Positions 8,154-19,484 of a stretch of 64,000 nucleotides of DNA are shown here, one piece after another. The position numbers and the translations under genes are program-made. Each line of letters opens with the position of its first letter. Within the stretch, counting starts at the first letter, position 1. The notes under the pieces are model-generated. The model searched no databases. It was not told the origin of the DNA and saw only the letters and a list, made by a program, of their open reading frames with translations. This DNA is from Nitrospira moscoviensis (GTDB lineage: Bacteria > Nitrospirota > Nitrospiria > Nitrospirales > Nitrospiraceae), in contig NZ_CP011801.1 of NCBI RefSeq assembly GCF_001273775.1, positions 2,458,001-2,522,000 of the forward strand, read 5' to 3'.

Positions 8154-9419
8154 TCATGCGGCGGAGCGGACGGGCGGGACGGACACAGGCTCGGACCGCG
8201 GCGCGGCAGTGCGGGCATCGGTCACGGTGCGTGCGCAGATCTCGGCGAAGCGGCCGGCGGCCCGCTCCCAGCCGAACTCCCGCCGCACCTTGGCGGCCGC
8301 CCGCTGCCCCAACCGGCGGGCCAGGCCGTCATCACGCAGGAGGCGGATCACGGCGCGGGCAAACTCGCGGGGATCGTCGGCGACGAGAACGTCCTCTCCG
8401 TGCGCGACCGGCAATCCCTCCACCCCGACGGAGGTGGACACTACCGGTTTTTCCATCGCCATCGCTTCGAACACTTTGAGCCGCGTGCCGCCGCCGATCC
8501 GAATGGGCACCACGTAGACGGCCGCCTCCTCTATATAAGGACGGACGTCGTCCACGCGGCCGGTGACGATGACGTGCGGATCGCGGCGGCTCAAGTCCAC
8601 CAGCCGCGGGAACGGCTTGCGCCCGACGACCGCCAGCGAGACGTCCGGAATCTCGCGGCGCACCAGCGGCAGAATCTCCTGCGTGAAATGGCGGACGGCG
8701 TCGTCGTTCGGGAGCCAGTCCATGGACCCGGTGAACACCAGGCGATGGGGCCGCAGGGGGGCGCCGGTCGGGCGGAAATAGTCCGTGTCCACGCCGGTCG
8801 GCACGTCATCCACGCGCGGCGGGCCGTACAGCCGCTCCATGAGGGCGCGGTCTTCGGCCGACACGGCGACCACGCAGTCGAAGCGCCGGCAGGCGGCCCG
8901 CTCGAACGCGTCCATGCGCCGCCGCTGCAGCTCGACGTAGCGGCGCGCGACAGGATTGGTCTGCGCCTCGACATGCCGTTGCCAGATCAACGCCTCCACG
9001 TTGTGCTGGAACAGCACCGACGGACAGGGCAGGCGCGGCGGCAGGTTCACCGCGGGGAACAGAAAGTCGCACACGAGGAGATCGTGCCCCCCGCCCGCCA
9101 GTTGCTCGCTCACCGCGCGGCGATACACGGACGACCGGTACTTCTGGACGGCATATGGGAGCGGCGACAGCAGATTCTTCGCCAGGTCGCCGTAAAATCC
9201 GGCGGTGAATTTTTCCGGCATGGCATGGGGGACGGTCAGTGCTTCATGGCAGTACTCCGTCGCCTGCGCCTTCGCGTCCCCGCCGGCCGTGCCGTCCTCC
9301 ATCGCCAGGTAGGTAATATGGCAGGATCGTTTCAACAGCCGGAGCATTTGATACGAGCGGATCTTCCCGCCCTTGTCGATCGGGTGCAGCAGATCGCTTT
9401 TCAACCACAGAATGCGCAT
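8154..9419 (-). CDS. Glycosyltransferase family 4 (exosortase-system TIGR03087-like)
   Basis: A 421-residue GT-B protein beginning MRILWLKSDLLHPIDKGGK, the N-terminal form seen in exopolysaccharide GT4 enzymes including those linked to exosortase A. The C-terminal domain has VFTGSMDWLPNDDAV, VPIRIGGGTRLKVFEAMAM and KPVVSTSVGVEGL, the nucleotide-sugar site with the E-x7-E-like element. No strong Shine-Dalgarno is visible before the chosen ATG; an in-frame start 57 nt upstream would overlap the heparinase gene end. It likely adds one sugar to the lipid-linked repeat unit on the cytoplasmic face. Donor unknown. Confidence 0.83.
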   Translation of the reverse strand: MRILWLKSDLLHPIDKGGKIRSYQMLRLLKRSCHITYLAMEDGTAGGDAKAQATEYCHEALTVPHAMPEKFTAGFYGDLAKNLLSPLPYAVQKYRSSVYRRAVSEQLAGGGHDLLVCDFLFPAVNLPPRLPCPSVLFQHNVEALIWQRHVEAQTNPVARRYVELQRRRMDAFERAACRRFDCVVAVSAEDRALMERLYGPPRVDDVPTGVDTDYFRPTGAPLRPHRLVFTGSMDWLPNDDAVRHFTQEILPLVRREIPDVSLAVVGRKPFPRLVDLSRRDPHVIVTGRVDDVRPYIEEAAVYVVPIRIGGGTRLKVFEAMAMEKPVVSTSVGVEGLPVAHGEDVLVADDPREFARAVIRLLRDDGLARRLGQRAAAKVRREFGWERAAGRFAEICARTVTDARTAAPRSEPVSVPPVRSAA

Positions 9420-9456
9420 GCGCGAGTTGCGTGGGTGGAACGGACCAAGGCGTGAA

Positions 9457-11601
9457 TTATCCGAGCGGGGCGGCACGGGGTGCGATGCCGAACGAGAGGT
9501 CGGCCATCAGCTCTTCCCAGTCAGGCGATTCGACAGCCGGCACCAAGAGAGTGACAAGCGTGAGCGGTCCTGTATTCTCCACCTGCGCGGACAAGACCGG
9601 CGCTGCCTCCTTGTGTCCATAACAACGGGACACCCATCCGGACTGGACCGCCGGCGCAACCGGCTCACAACCCCGCTCGTCCGTCAGGCGCCGGACCGCG
9701 ACGAACAACCGGCGGCCGGTCACGTGCAGGACGTGGGCGGCGTCCTCCGACGGCGCGACGGAGCAGCCCGGAGCGAGATGCAGCCGCAGCTCATAGTGAT
9801 GGGAGCCGGTGGATTCCAATCGATCCGTGACGATGAGAGCGGACCCGCCCCACCGGCCGGGCCGGCGCGATAGGACGAACGCTCGCGTGTGCCGGACGGG
9901 CGACGGCAATCGCAGATACCCGTCGTGGGTTCCGGCGACGATCATCGCATCCGATTGCATCCGGCACTCGGTGACGCAGGCGGAGGCGACGCGCGTCCAG
10001 GAGAAGGGCCCGCCGGGAATCGATTGCGGCAGTCCGTCCACCAGCACGGTGTTGTGGCCGGCCGTGGTACGAAAGGCCTCCCGCGCGGCTGCGTCTCCGG
10101 TGTAGGTGTAGGTGCCGGGATCGACGAGCCATGTGATGCCGCCGGCGCAGAATTCGAACGAGAGCGCGTCGGCATGGGCGTGCCCCCCGCGCAGCGCGCC
10201 ATGGACGCCCGCGTCGAGCCACAGATACGTCGCGTCCGGCTCCCATCCGTCGCGCAGCACGACGCAGCCGGCGGCCTCGAACAGTTTCGCGCCGGGCGGC
10301 GGCGGCCGGTCCGGCAGCCGATCGAACACCGTCAAGACCTCCGCGCCCGCCGTCCAGGACAGATCCGCCGAAGCCCGGCCGGCGATCGCCTTCCAGTCGG
10401 GCCTCCCATAGAGGGCCGCACCCAGCGCCAGCGTGTCGCGGAAATCGTCGGCCTCCCGCTCGCCGAGCGCCAGCAGCCGTCCGCCGTCGTCGTCGCCGTA
10501 GAGGGTCGCCTTGCCGTCCGGCCTGGTGATCCACATGAGATGGTCCAACATCGCGCACAGGATGCGATCGATCCACGGCGGCAGCGCGATGCGGGCTGTC
10601 TGCGCCCGGAGCTTGAGGTGGAGATACACATCGATCGTGTAGCGATGATAATAGGAGGCCTGCTCGAAATAGACGCCGTCCGAGCGGACCTGCTTGGGCA
10701 ACTGATCCAGGAGAATGCAGAGACCGGCCCGGCGCCATTCCTCCGCCTCCCCCAGCTCCGGCAGCGTCGTGCCGAGATAGAACAGGCCCAGTGCCTCCCC
10801 GGTCAGGTGCGTGTTGGGGCTGTAGTAATGCGAGAGGTAGGCGCGGACATATGCGCCGTGCTGCGCCAGATTTTTCACGATCCGCCACACCAGCGCCGGC
10901 GCGAGACGCTCGGAGCCGGCGAAAAGGTGCAGCGCCCAGAGCCAGGCGATGGAGCGGAAGGCCACCTCCAGGCTGCTGGCCCAGTTGATCCCGCGGCGCG
11001 GCGGGTTGGCTTCCATCCACGAGACGATCTGATCGGCGAAGGCGCCGGCGTACCGTTCATCGCCGGTCAGCCAATAGGCCTGTCCCAACGTGACGAAGTG
11101 GCGGTGCCGGTTGAGCTCCCAGACGATCTTCTTATCCCCGGCGAGGCGGCCGTCCAAAAAGGGAATCCGGCTCCCATGGTCGAGCGCCGTCCGTTTTCCG
11201 GAGATCGGCTCCAGACGCCAATCGATCGGATCGCCGAACGACAGGTCGCGCCGGCCCAGCAGATCGAACCGGCCCTTGATCGCCCGCTCGGCGCGATCCA
11301 CCAGCGCCGCCCGTTCGTCGCCGAACCGGCCGTTCATCAGCCGGACCGCCGCCGCGCGGTCGGCCAAGCCCGGCATGAAGGGCTGCGACCGCAGTCGTGA
11401 TATGACTTGGCGGACGACGGCCTCCGGACGCAGCCCCCGCCATGCCGGCGCCAGCCTCCGCCGGAACGCCGCGTCGGTCCATTCCCCCTGATCCAGCGAA
11501 AAGAAGCGCTCGGCCTGTTTGCGGCAAGCCTGTGCCGTGCGCACGGCCGCCTCATCGGCGCCCATGCGCCGCACTTTCCGCCACGTCTCGCCCAGCCTCA
11601 C
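9457..11601 (-). CDS. Heparinase II/III family protein (putative uronate lyase), copy A
   Basis: A 714-residue protein: an N-terminal alpha/alpha toroid (about 60-400) and a C-terminal beta-sandwich Hepar_II_III domain (about 435-700). Residues expected for the lyase reaction are present: Asn263 and His265 in SPNTHLTGEA, Tyr318 in SYYHRY, and His474/His476 in GGHAHADALSF. GINWASSLEVAFR is also conserved. The family cleaves uronic-acid polysaccharides by beta-elimination. GTG start with GGAGGG. No clear signal peptide, so the cellular site is uncertain. Exopolysaccharide and exosortase loci often carry such a gene, probably for trimming or recycling. Confidence 0.88.
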   Translation of the reverse strand: MRLGETWRKVRRMGADEAAVRTAQACRKQAERFFSLDQGEWTDAAFRRRLAPAWRGLRPEAVVRQVISRLRSQPFMPGLADRAAAVRLMNGRFGDERAALVDRAERAIKGRFDLLGRRDLSFGDPIDWRLEPISGKRTALDHGSRIPFLDGRLAGDKKIVWELNRHRHFVTLGQAYWLTGDERYAGAFADQIVSWMEANPPRRGINWASSLEVAFRSIAWLWALHLFAGSERLAPALVWRIVKNLAQHGAYVRAYLSHYYSPNTHLTGEALGLFYLGTTLPELGEAEEWRRAGLCILLDQLPKQVRSDGVYFEQASYYHRYTIDVYLHLKLRAQTARIALPPWIDRILCAMLDHLMWITRPDGKATLYGDDDGGRLLALGEREADDFRDTLALGAALYGRPDWKAIAGRASADLSWTAGAEVLTVFDRLPDRPPPPGAKLFEAAGCVVLRDGWEPDATYLWLDAGVHGALRGGHAHADALSFEFCAGGITWLVDPGTYTYTGDAAAREAFRTTAGHNTVLVDGLPQSIPGGPFSWTRVASACVTECRMQSDAMIVAGTHDGYLRLPSPVRHTRAFVLSRRPGRWGGSALIVTDRLESTGSHHYELRLHLAPGCSVAPSEDAAHVLHVTGRRLFVAVRRLTDERGCEPVAPAVQSGWVSRCYGHKEAAPVLSAQVENTGPLTLVTLLVPAVESPDWEELMADLSFGIAPRAAPLG

Positions 11602-11617
11602 GGCGTCCCTCCGGCCG

Positions 11618-12246
11618 TCATCGGAAGGCCTCGTTCAAATTGACGATCGCTTCAGTCAAACTCTCTTCGAGCGACGAGCGCAACAACGGCTGCACTTCGA
11701 AGTCGCTGGCATACACGTCCCACCCCTTCGGGCCGGGATCGGGCGTCCGCACCACCATGTCGTGATAGAGCACCTCGCCGGTTTCGACCTGGACGACCTT
11801 GCTCGACACCACCACCGGCGGCATCGTCCCGTGCATTCTCGCCAGCAGCCGATCCCGCCAGCTCGGGCCGTCGATCTGAAAAAAGACGATGCTGTCGGCG
11901 CCGAGCAGGCGCCCGAGTCGCGCGGCGCTGTCGTCCGAGAAGCGGCCCGACAACTGCAGCCGCTGCTCCGCCGCCACCGTGGTGAGGTGCCGGCGATCCA
12001 GCACCCGCACCCAGGGCCGCTGCCGCTTGAGCTGGACCACGGCCTGTTCCAGCCGGTCGTAGCCGTAGGCGACGTCCCGCTCCTGCGCGGCGGGATAGAA
12101 CACGGCGACGCGACGCACATGCTCGGGGATCGGAGGACCGGGCCGGGCGGCGACGGCGTGAACGGGCGGCGGCGCGTCGGTGCGGCAGCCGGGCAGCGCC
12201 GGCCCTGCCAGCACGCCGAGGATCACCAGGACGGGGATGATGCGTC

Positions 12247-12250
<4 letters not shown>
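11618..12250 (-). CDS. CsgG/LpoB-like lipoprotein
   Basis: A 210-residue protein with a lipoprotein signal (MRRIIPVLVILGVLAG then PALPGC). The mature part has a CsgG-type pattern: RRVAVFYPA, VRVLDRRHL, EQRLQLSGRFSDD, ARLGRLLGADSIVFFQ and VVQVETGEVLYHD. Family members sit at the outer membrane in secretion or activation of envelope enzymes. Its ATG overlaps the stop of the upstream amidotransferase (ATGA), so the two are translationally coupled. A periplasmic assembly role for this polymer is inference. Confidence 0.75.
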
Positions 12251-14154
<1,904 letters not shown>

Positions 14155-14155
14155 C

Positions 14156-16330
14156 TTACGCCGCCTCCACCGTGATGGAGTGATCCGAATAGAGGATGGT
14201 GGCGGGAGGATCGTCGATCGTCAGGCCCGACAATCGTCCCCGATCGTCGGCGAACGGCGTCACGCTCGGGGGCGCCGCCCGCTCGTCGCGCAGCGGAAAG
14301 AGAATCGTCACGAGTCGCATGGGCGCCTCCCCCTCCGCGCTGTAGCACAACGTGCGGACCGGCTGCCGCTGCTCGGCCCGGCCGGCCGTCTCATGGACTC
14401 CGTCCTGAATCGTGCCCCGCAGCGCCAGGTCGGCGAAGGGCTTGATCGCCAATCCCGGCCCGTTGGCGGTCCACACCGTGGCCCAGAGCGACGCGTCGAG
14501 CTGCGCGCGCTGCGCCGCCAACTGAAACACCAGGTCCACGCGATGCCGGCCGGCCCCCTGCACGTCGTCGATCAGCACCCAGTAGGCCCGCTTCACGAAC
14601 ACCACGCGCCGCCGGTGGACGACCGGCTGCGGAAGACCCCGGGATCCCTCGTCGTCGGCGTCGGCCAGCTCGAACCGATCGTTGCGACACCATTGCCGCA
14701 GCACCGCGCGGGGCCGGCCCGCCCGCCGAGCCGGCTGATCGGACGGCCGGGCGCCGGATGCCAGGCCGTCGATCAAGACCGTGCTGCGCTGGCTGGTCAT
14801 GCGGATGAAGGCCTGCCATTCACGGTGTCCGGCGGGGCCCGACAGGGCGGCGTCGATCACGACCGGTTCGCCGAACGTGGCGCATTGAATGCCGAGAGGA
14901 TCCTCCCCTCCGGCGTCCGCCCGATCCCCGAACGAACCGAACACCAGCTGATGCGACTCCCGCTCCCAGCCGCTGCGCATCGGCACGCAGCCGCCCGGCG
15001 CGGGCTCTTCGAATACCGCGGAGTCCGGCGGCGCGGGCGCCAGCCGGTCGAACGCCTCCGCTCCGGCCGTCCCCAGAAACCACACGACCTCGGACGAGAG
15101 GCCGCCCGCGGCCCAGGCGTATTGAGGAACGGCGAGAACGGCGGCGGCCACGGCGAACAGGCCGCGCCAGTCGGCGCCATGGCGGGGCAGCAGGGGCAGC
15201 ATCCATTCTCCATCGGCCTCCGCCTCGCCGACCTGCATCATCAGGCCGTCCGGACGCCGGAGAGGAAGCGCCGCGTGCAGTAACCCGCGGACCCGTTCCC
15301 GCACGAGCGGGGACACCGGGACGGCATTCCGGTCCGCCAACACCAGCATGTGCAGCGCGGCTTCCGCCATCCGGCGGTGATGCGACGTCGAGGTCGCGCC
15401 GAAGCGGCCTTCGGGCGACAGATCGGCAAGGATGTGCCGCTCCAGAAGCGCCTGACCTTTGCGGCGCCAGTACGCCGCGCGGCGCAATTCGGGAAAGAGG
15501 CAGCCGACGTAGAACAGCGCCGACGCTTCGACCGTCAACGGCCAGTTGGGCGTCCCGCCGTACGAGGGATACCGCTCGATGTGCTGGGCGTGCAGCCGCA
15601 TCTCGTCGAGCATCAGCGTCACCAGATCGGCGGTCAGCACGGGCGCCGGCCAGAACAGCACCAGGGCCCAGCACCAGGCCACCAACCGGTACGCCACCTC
15701 CCGGCTGCTCGCCCAATTGATCCCCAGGCCGGCGGGATTGACTCTGATCCAATCCCGGATCGTGTCTTCGAATCGCTCGGCATACCGCCGCTCGCCGGTC
15801 AACCGATAGGCCTCGCCCAGTAGGACGAGCCATTGGTGCCGGTTCAACGCCCAAATGAGGCGGCTGTCTCCGCACAGCGTGACGTCGAACGGGTTGATGC
15901 GGCTCCAATGCAGCAGCGGCACCCGCCGCCGCGCCACGGGATCCAGATGCCAATCCACCGGGTCCCCGAACGTCAGCCCGCGATAGCCCAGGAGATCGAA
16001 GCGCCCCTCGCACAGCGCGTCGGCCTCCGCGAGAATCCGTTGCCGTTCTTCCGGGCACCGCTCCAGGAGGCGCGCCGGCAGGGCCTCGTCCGACAAACCG
16101 GCGAACAATCGGCCGGGGAGCCGCTCGGACAGATGCCGGCGCAGCGTCGCGGCCGCGCCCCAGGAGTCGTCCATCCGGAGGAAATGCTGCATGTCCGCCG
16201 CCACCGATCCTCTCCGCCACTCTCGGAAGGGATTCCACGCATCCGCTCCGCGCCGCCGCGGCACGGCCGATCGCTCCCACCACGTGTAGAGGGCTCGCCG
16301 CCCACGGTCCAACCACCCCGCGGGACCCAT
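14156..16330 (-). CDS. Heparinase II/III-like protein, copy B (probable pseudoenzyme)
   Basis: A 724-residue paralogue of the copy at 9457-11601 with the same architecture (GINWASSREVAYR; TPNWPLTVEA; C-terminal sandwich with STVLIDG). The predicted catalytic residues are replaced. The His of SPNTHLTGEA is Pro in TPNWPLTVEA. The Tyr of SYYHRY is His in SHHRRM. The HAHADALSF block reads GGEDPLGIQCATF. The frame is intact over its full length, so it is a conserved, probably non-lytic protein (binding or scaffold) and not a decayed gene. GGGAG precedes the ATG. The loss of activity is inference from alignment by eye. Confidence 0.8.
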   Translation of the reverse strand: MGPAGWLDRGRRALYTWWERSAVPRRRGADAWNPFREWRRGSVAADMQHFLRMDDSWGAAATLRRHLSERLPGRLFAGLSDEALPARLLERCPEERQRILAEADALCEGRFDLLGYRGLTFGDPVDWHLDPVARRRVPLLHWSRINPFDVTLCGDSRLIWALNRHQWLVLLGEAYRLTGERRYAERFEDTIRDWIRVNPAGLGINWASSREVAYRLVAWCWALVLFWPAPVLTADLVTLMLDEMRLHAQHIERYPSYGGTPNWPLTVEASALFYVGCLFPELRRAAYWRRKGQALLERHILADLSPEGRFGATSTSHHRRMAEAALHMLVLADRNAVPVSPLVRERVRGLLHAALPLRRPDGLMMQVGEAEADGEWMLPLLPRHGADWRGLFAVAAAVLAVPQYAWAAGGLSSEVVWFLGTAGAEAFDRLAPAPPDSAVFEEPAPGGCVPMRSGWERESHQLVFGSFGDRADAGGEDPLGIQCATFGEPVVIDAALSGPAGHREWQAFIRMTSQRSTVLIDGLASGARPSDQPARRAGRPRAVLRQWCRNDRFELADADDEGSRGLPQPVVHRRRVVFVKRAYWVLIDDVQGAGRHRVDLVFQLAAQRAQLDASLWATVWTANGPGLAIKPFADLALRGTIQDGVHETAGRAEQRQPVRTLCYSAEGEAPMRLVTILFPLRDERAAPPSVTPFADDRGRLSGLTIDDPPATILYSDHSITVEAA

Positions 16331-16359
16331 CGCTCAACGCTCCCTGCTCGGTGCGTGTT

Positions 16360-17460
16360 CTACGCCGCCCGGCGCATCCCCGGTTTCCGCTGCAACTCCT
16401 CGTACGCGCGGGCCCACTCCGCCCGCACGCTCGACCAGTCGTATCGGTCCAGCGCCTGGTGCGCGCGCTGCGCCATCAGGAGCGCGCGCTCCGGCTGTTC
16501 GAGCAGCGCCGTCGCGGCCTTCGCCATGGCGGCCGGATCCCCGGCGGGCACCAGCGCGCCGTAGGCGCCGTCCCCCATCATATGGGGAATGTCGCCGACG
16601 CCGGTCGTCACGATCGGCAGACCGGACGCCATCGCCTCGAGGAGCGAGAGCGGCTGATTGTCGACGTACGAGGCGTTCAAAAAGATGTCCGCACTGTCGT
16701 AGAGCGCCGGCATCCCTTCGGGCTCGACGCGGCCGAGAAAGCGAACGCCGGTCAAATCCAGAGCCCGGGCAAGCTGGCGCAGCTCGCCCTCCTGGCTGCC
16801 GCCGCCGGCCACCGTCAAGACGGCGTCGGGAAACGCCGTCTTGAGCAGCGCATACGCGATCAGCGCCTGTTCGACGCCGTAATGCGGCTCCAGGTTGCGG
16901 GTGGAGAGACAGTGCGGGCGCAGCGGCGTGCGCGGGCGGTACCGGAAGCGCGATGTGTCGACCATGTTGGGAATCACCTCCGTGCGATAGCCATAGCGGG
17001 CGAAGACGTCCTGCAAATACTTCGACGGCACCACGATGCGGTCCGCCATGCGCAGCCAGGGATGGACCAAGGAGCCCCAACGTGCGAGATGGTCCGCCGC
17101 CTCGCCGCTGTGATAATTGAGCAGCACCGGTTTGCCGAATCGCCGGGCCATCAGCAGAGCGGGCAGCGGCGCCAGCAGGAACGACCAGTAGGAGGCCGAA
17201 TAGACATGCACGATGTCCGCGTGCCGGAGCCGGGCCAGGCTGGGCACGTAGAGGCATTCGTTCGCCAGGGTGCGGACGAAGCGGAATCGTTTCAGCCAAC
17301 GGACGGCCTCCGGGAGCGGCGGATCGATCGGCACGAACCGGACGTCGTACCCCTCGCCGCGGAGATGGTCGGCCAACACCTGCGCCTGGACGGCTTGCCC
17401 GCCGAGAATGCCCAGCGTAGGCGCCACCATCGCAATCGTCGGCCGCCCCTGCCCGGTCAT
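16360..17460 (-). CDS. Glycosyltransferase family 4
   Basis: A 366-residue GT-B enzyme. The N-terminal acceptor domain begins with PTIAMVAPTLGILGGQAVQA (Gly-rich loop). The C-terminal domain has STRNLEPHYGVEQALIAYAL, FLGRVEPEGMPALYDSADI and NQPLSLLEAMASGLPIVTT, the donor site with the conserved Glu pair. The ATG overlaps the stop of the upstream amidotransferase (ATGA), mirroring the other AsnB-like gene, which is coupled to a lipoprotein. It probably adds a sugar to the undecaprenyl-linked unit. Upstream in-frame sequence is an out-of-frame reading of the amidotransferase. Confidence 0.87.
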   Translation of the reverse strand: MTGQGRPTIAMVAPTLGILGGQAVQAQVLADHLRGEGYDVRFVPIDPPLPEAVRWLKRFRFVRTLANECLYVPSLARLRHADIVHVYSASYWSFLLAPLPALLMARRFGKPVLLNYHSGEAADHLARWGSLVHPWLRMADRIVVPSKYLQDVFARYGYRTEVIPNMVDTSRFRYRPRTPLRPHCLSTRNLEPHYGVEQALIAYALLKTAFPDAVLTVAGGGSQEGELRQLARALDLTGVRFLGRVEPEGMPALYDSADIFLNASYVDNQPLSLLEAMASGLPIVTTGVGDIPHMMGDGAYGALVPAGDPAAMAKAATALLEQPERALLMAQRAHQALDRYDWSSVRAEWARAYEELQRKPGMRRAA

Positions 17461-19448
17461 GATGCCCGCTTGCGTCTCGCCGCCGGTTGCGCCGTCCGAA
17501 CAGTCGGCCTCTTCCTCTCCGCCGGCCGGCGGCCGCCGCCGGCCGGCACGACCGCCAGGGGGAAGGCGTCCACCTTCCGATCCGCCCGCGCCGGCGCGTC
17601 GAGAAACGTCCGGCACCAGAGCTCCAGCGACATGAGTGTCCAGAGATGGAAATCCAGCGGCCGGCCCGCTTCGTGGCGGGCCAGCAGACGCTCGATCGCA
17701 GCGGGCTCGAACAGTCCGCGCCGCCGGAAGGCCTCGGACCGCAGCAGCTCCCGGACCAGCGGGCGGAGCGCCCCGCGGAACCAGCGCCCGAGCGGCACGC
17801 CGAACCCCTGTTTGGGCCGATCGAGCACCGTATCGGGCAACCAACCGCGCAGCGCCTGGACGAAGATGTACTTGGTGCGTCCCCGGTGCAGCTTCCACTC
17901 GGCCGGAATCGTGGCGGCGAATTCGACGAAGGGATGGTCGAGCAAGGGCACCCGCGACTCCAGCGAATGGGCCATGCTCATGCGGTCCACCTTCGTCAGG
18001 ATGTCGAGCGGGAGATAATGTCCGAGATCGAGATCCTGGAGCCGGGACAGCCAATGGTCCGTGGAGGTCGCCAGCCGCTCCAGCCTTCGCCGCGCAAAGG
18101 CGCTGGGGCCGATCTGCGCGCGGGCGTCCGCGGTCAGCAAGCCGGCCTGCTGGTCCTCCGTGAACAGCGTGGAGGCGTCGAGGTAGCGCTCGTGGTCCGG
18201 CAGCGAGAAGTGGCGCAGCGAGTTCTTCCCCCTCATGCCGTCCGGCCAGCGGCGGCCCAAGGAGCCGAGCAGCCGGCGCAGGGCCGCCGGAAACAATCGG
18301 GTAATCCGCTCGCGCGATTCGACCACGTACTTGTCGTACCCCGCGAACAATTCGTCGCCGCCGTCGCCCGACAGGACGACCTTGACGTGCTGCGCCGCCA
18401 GCTTCGAGACCATGTACGTCGGCAAGGCCGACGGATCGCCGAAGGGCTCGTCGAGATCCCAGGCCAGGCGGTCCAGGATGTCCATCGCGTCCGGCTCGAG
18501 CACCAGCTCGTGATGGTCGGTGCCGAACCGGCGGGCCACCAGGCGGGCATAGGGCAGCTCGTCGTACTCCTGCTCCCGCCAGCCGATGGAAAAGGTTTGA
18601 ATGCGCCCCGTCGTCGTGCCCGCCATCGCGGCCACCACCGCGCTCGAATCGACGCCGCCGCTCAGGAAGGCGCCGACCGGCACGTCGCTGACCTGATGGT
18701 AGCGGACCGCCTCCTTCAGCCGCGACCGGAGCTCTTCTGCGGTGTCGGTTTCAGACCGCGCACGGTTCGGCGCGAACCGCAGCGTCCAATACCGCTCGAC
18801 GGCCGGCTCCCCGCCCTGCTCCAGCGTCAGGCGATGCGCGGGCTCCAGCTTGCGGATGCCCTCGACGATGCTGCGCTCGGGCGGCGAGGTGCCGTAAGCC
18901 AGATAATGGGAGAGGGACGGCCAGTCCAGCCGGCGCGCCACCGCGGGCACTTGCAGAATCGCTTTCAGCTCCGAAGCGAAGAGCAGGCGGCCGCCGGCGA
19001 TCCCATAGTACAGCGGCTTGATGCCGAGCCGGTCCCGCGCCAGCAGCACCCGCCGGCGCCGCTCGTCCCACAGCGCGAAGCCGAACATCCCGCGCAATTC
19101 GTTCACGCAGGCGTCGCCGCGGTCCTCGTAGAGATGGACGATGACTTCCGTGTCCGTGGCGCTGGCAAAGCGGTGGCCGCGCCGTTCCAACTCGCTGCGC
19201 AGCTCGCGATAGTTGTAGATCTCGCCGTTGAGGACGACCCAGACCGTGCCGTCTTCGTTGCAGACCGGCTGATGGCCCGTCTCCAGATCGATGATGCTGA
19301 GCCGGCGCATGGCCACCCCGCAGCCGGGGCCGAGATACATGCCCTCGTCGTCCGGCCCTCGCTGCACCATCGCCGCGCACATCGCCCGCAACTCGTCCGC
19401 ATAGATCGGCTGCTCACCGAGACTCACGATGCCGGCAATACCACACAT
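17457..19448 (-). CDS. asnB: Asparagine synthase-like glutamine amidotransferase 2
   Basis: A 663-residue protein. The start is at the second possible codon (ATG TGT) so that Cys2 is the N-terminal nucleophile; AGAGGTGA lies upstream. It has NGEIYNYREL at about 74-83, the loop SGGVDSS at 263-269, and LSGDGGDELFAGYDKY. The C-terminus carries an unusual basic, low-complexity tail (ends AARRKRAS). Paralogous to the copy at 12247-14154 but clearly diverged, so the two probably act on different acceptors. It sits between the flippase gene and a GT4 gene, consistent with amidation of a sugar acid in the repeat unit (inference). Confidence 0.88.
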   Translation of the reverse strand: MCGIAGIVSLGEQPIYADELRAMCAAMVQRGPDDEGMYLGPGCGVAMRRLSIIDLETGHQPVCNEDGTVWVVLNGEIYNYRELRSELERRGHRFASATDTEVIVHLYEDRGDACVNELRGMFGFALWDERRRRVLLARDRLGIKPLYYGIAGGRLLFASELKAILQVPAVARRLDWPSLSHYLAYGTSPPERSIVEGIRKLEPAHRLTLEQGGEPAVERYWTLRFAPNRARSETDTAEELRSRLKEAVRYHQVSDVPVGAFLSGGVDSSAVVAAMAGTTTGRIQTFSIGWREQEYDELPYARLVARRFGTDHHELVLEPDAMDILDRLAWDLDEPFGDPSALPTYMVSKLAAQHVKVVLSGDGGDELFAGYDKYVVESRERITRLFPAALRRLLGSLGRRWPDGMRGKNSLRHFSLPDHERYLDASTLFTEDQQAGLLTADARAQIGPSAFARRRLERLATSTDHWLSRLQDLDLGHYLPLDILTKVDRMSMAHSLESRVPLLDHPFVEFAATIPAEWKLHRGRTKYIFVQALRGWLPDTVLDRPKQGFGVPLGRWFRGALRPLVRELLRSEAFRRRGLFEPAAIERLLARHEAGRPLDFHLWTLMSLELWCRTFLDAPARADRKVDAFPLAVVPAGGGRRPAERKRPTVRTAQPAARRKRAS

Positions 19449-19484
19449 CACTCACCTCTCGTCTCGCGCGGCTTTCGTAACATC

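Noticed and set aside
14156..16330. Pseudogene call for heparinase copy B
   Set aside because: The frame is intact over 724 codons with good start and normal codon use. Only catalytic residues are lost, so it is treated as a pseudoenzyme.
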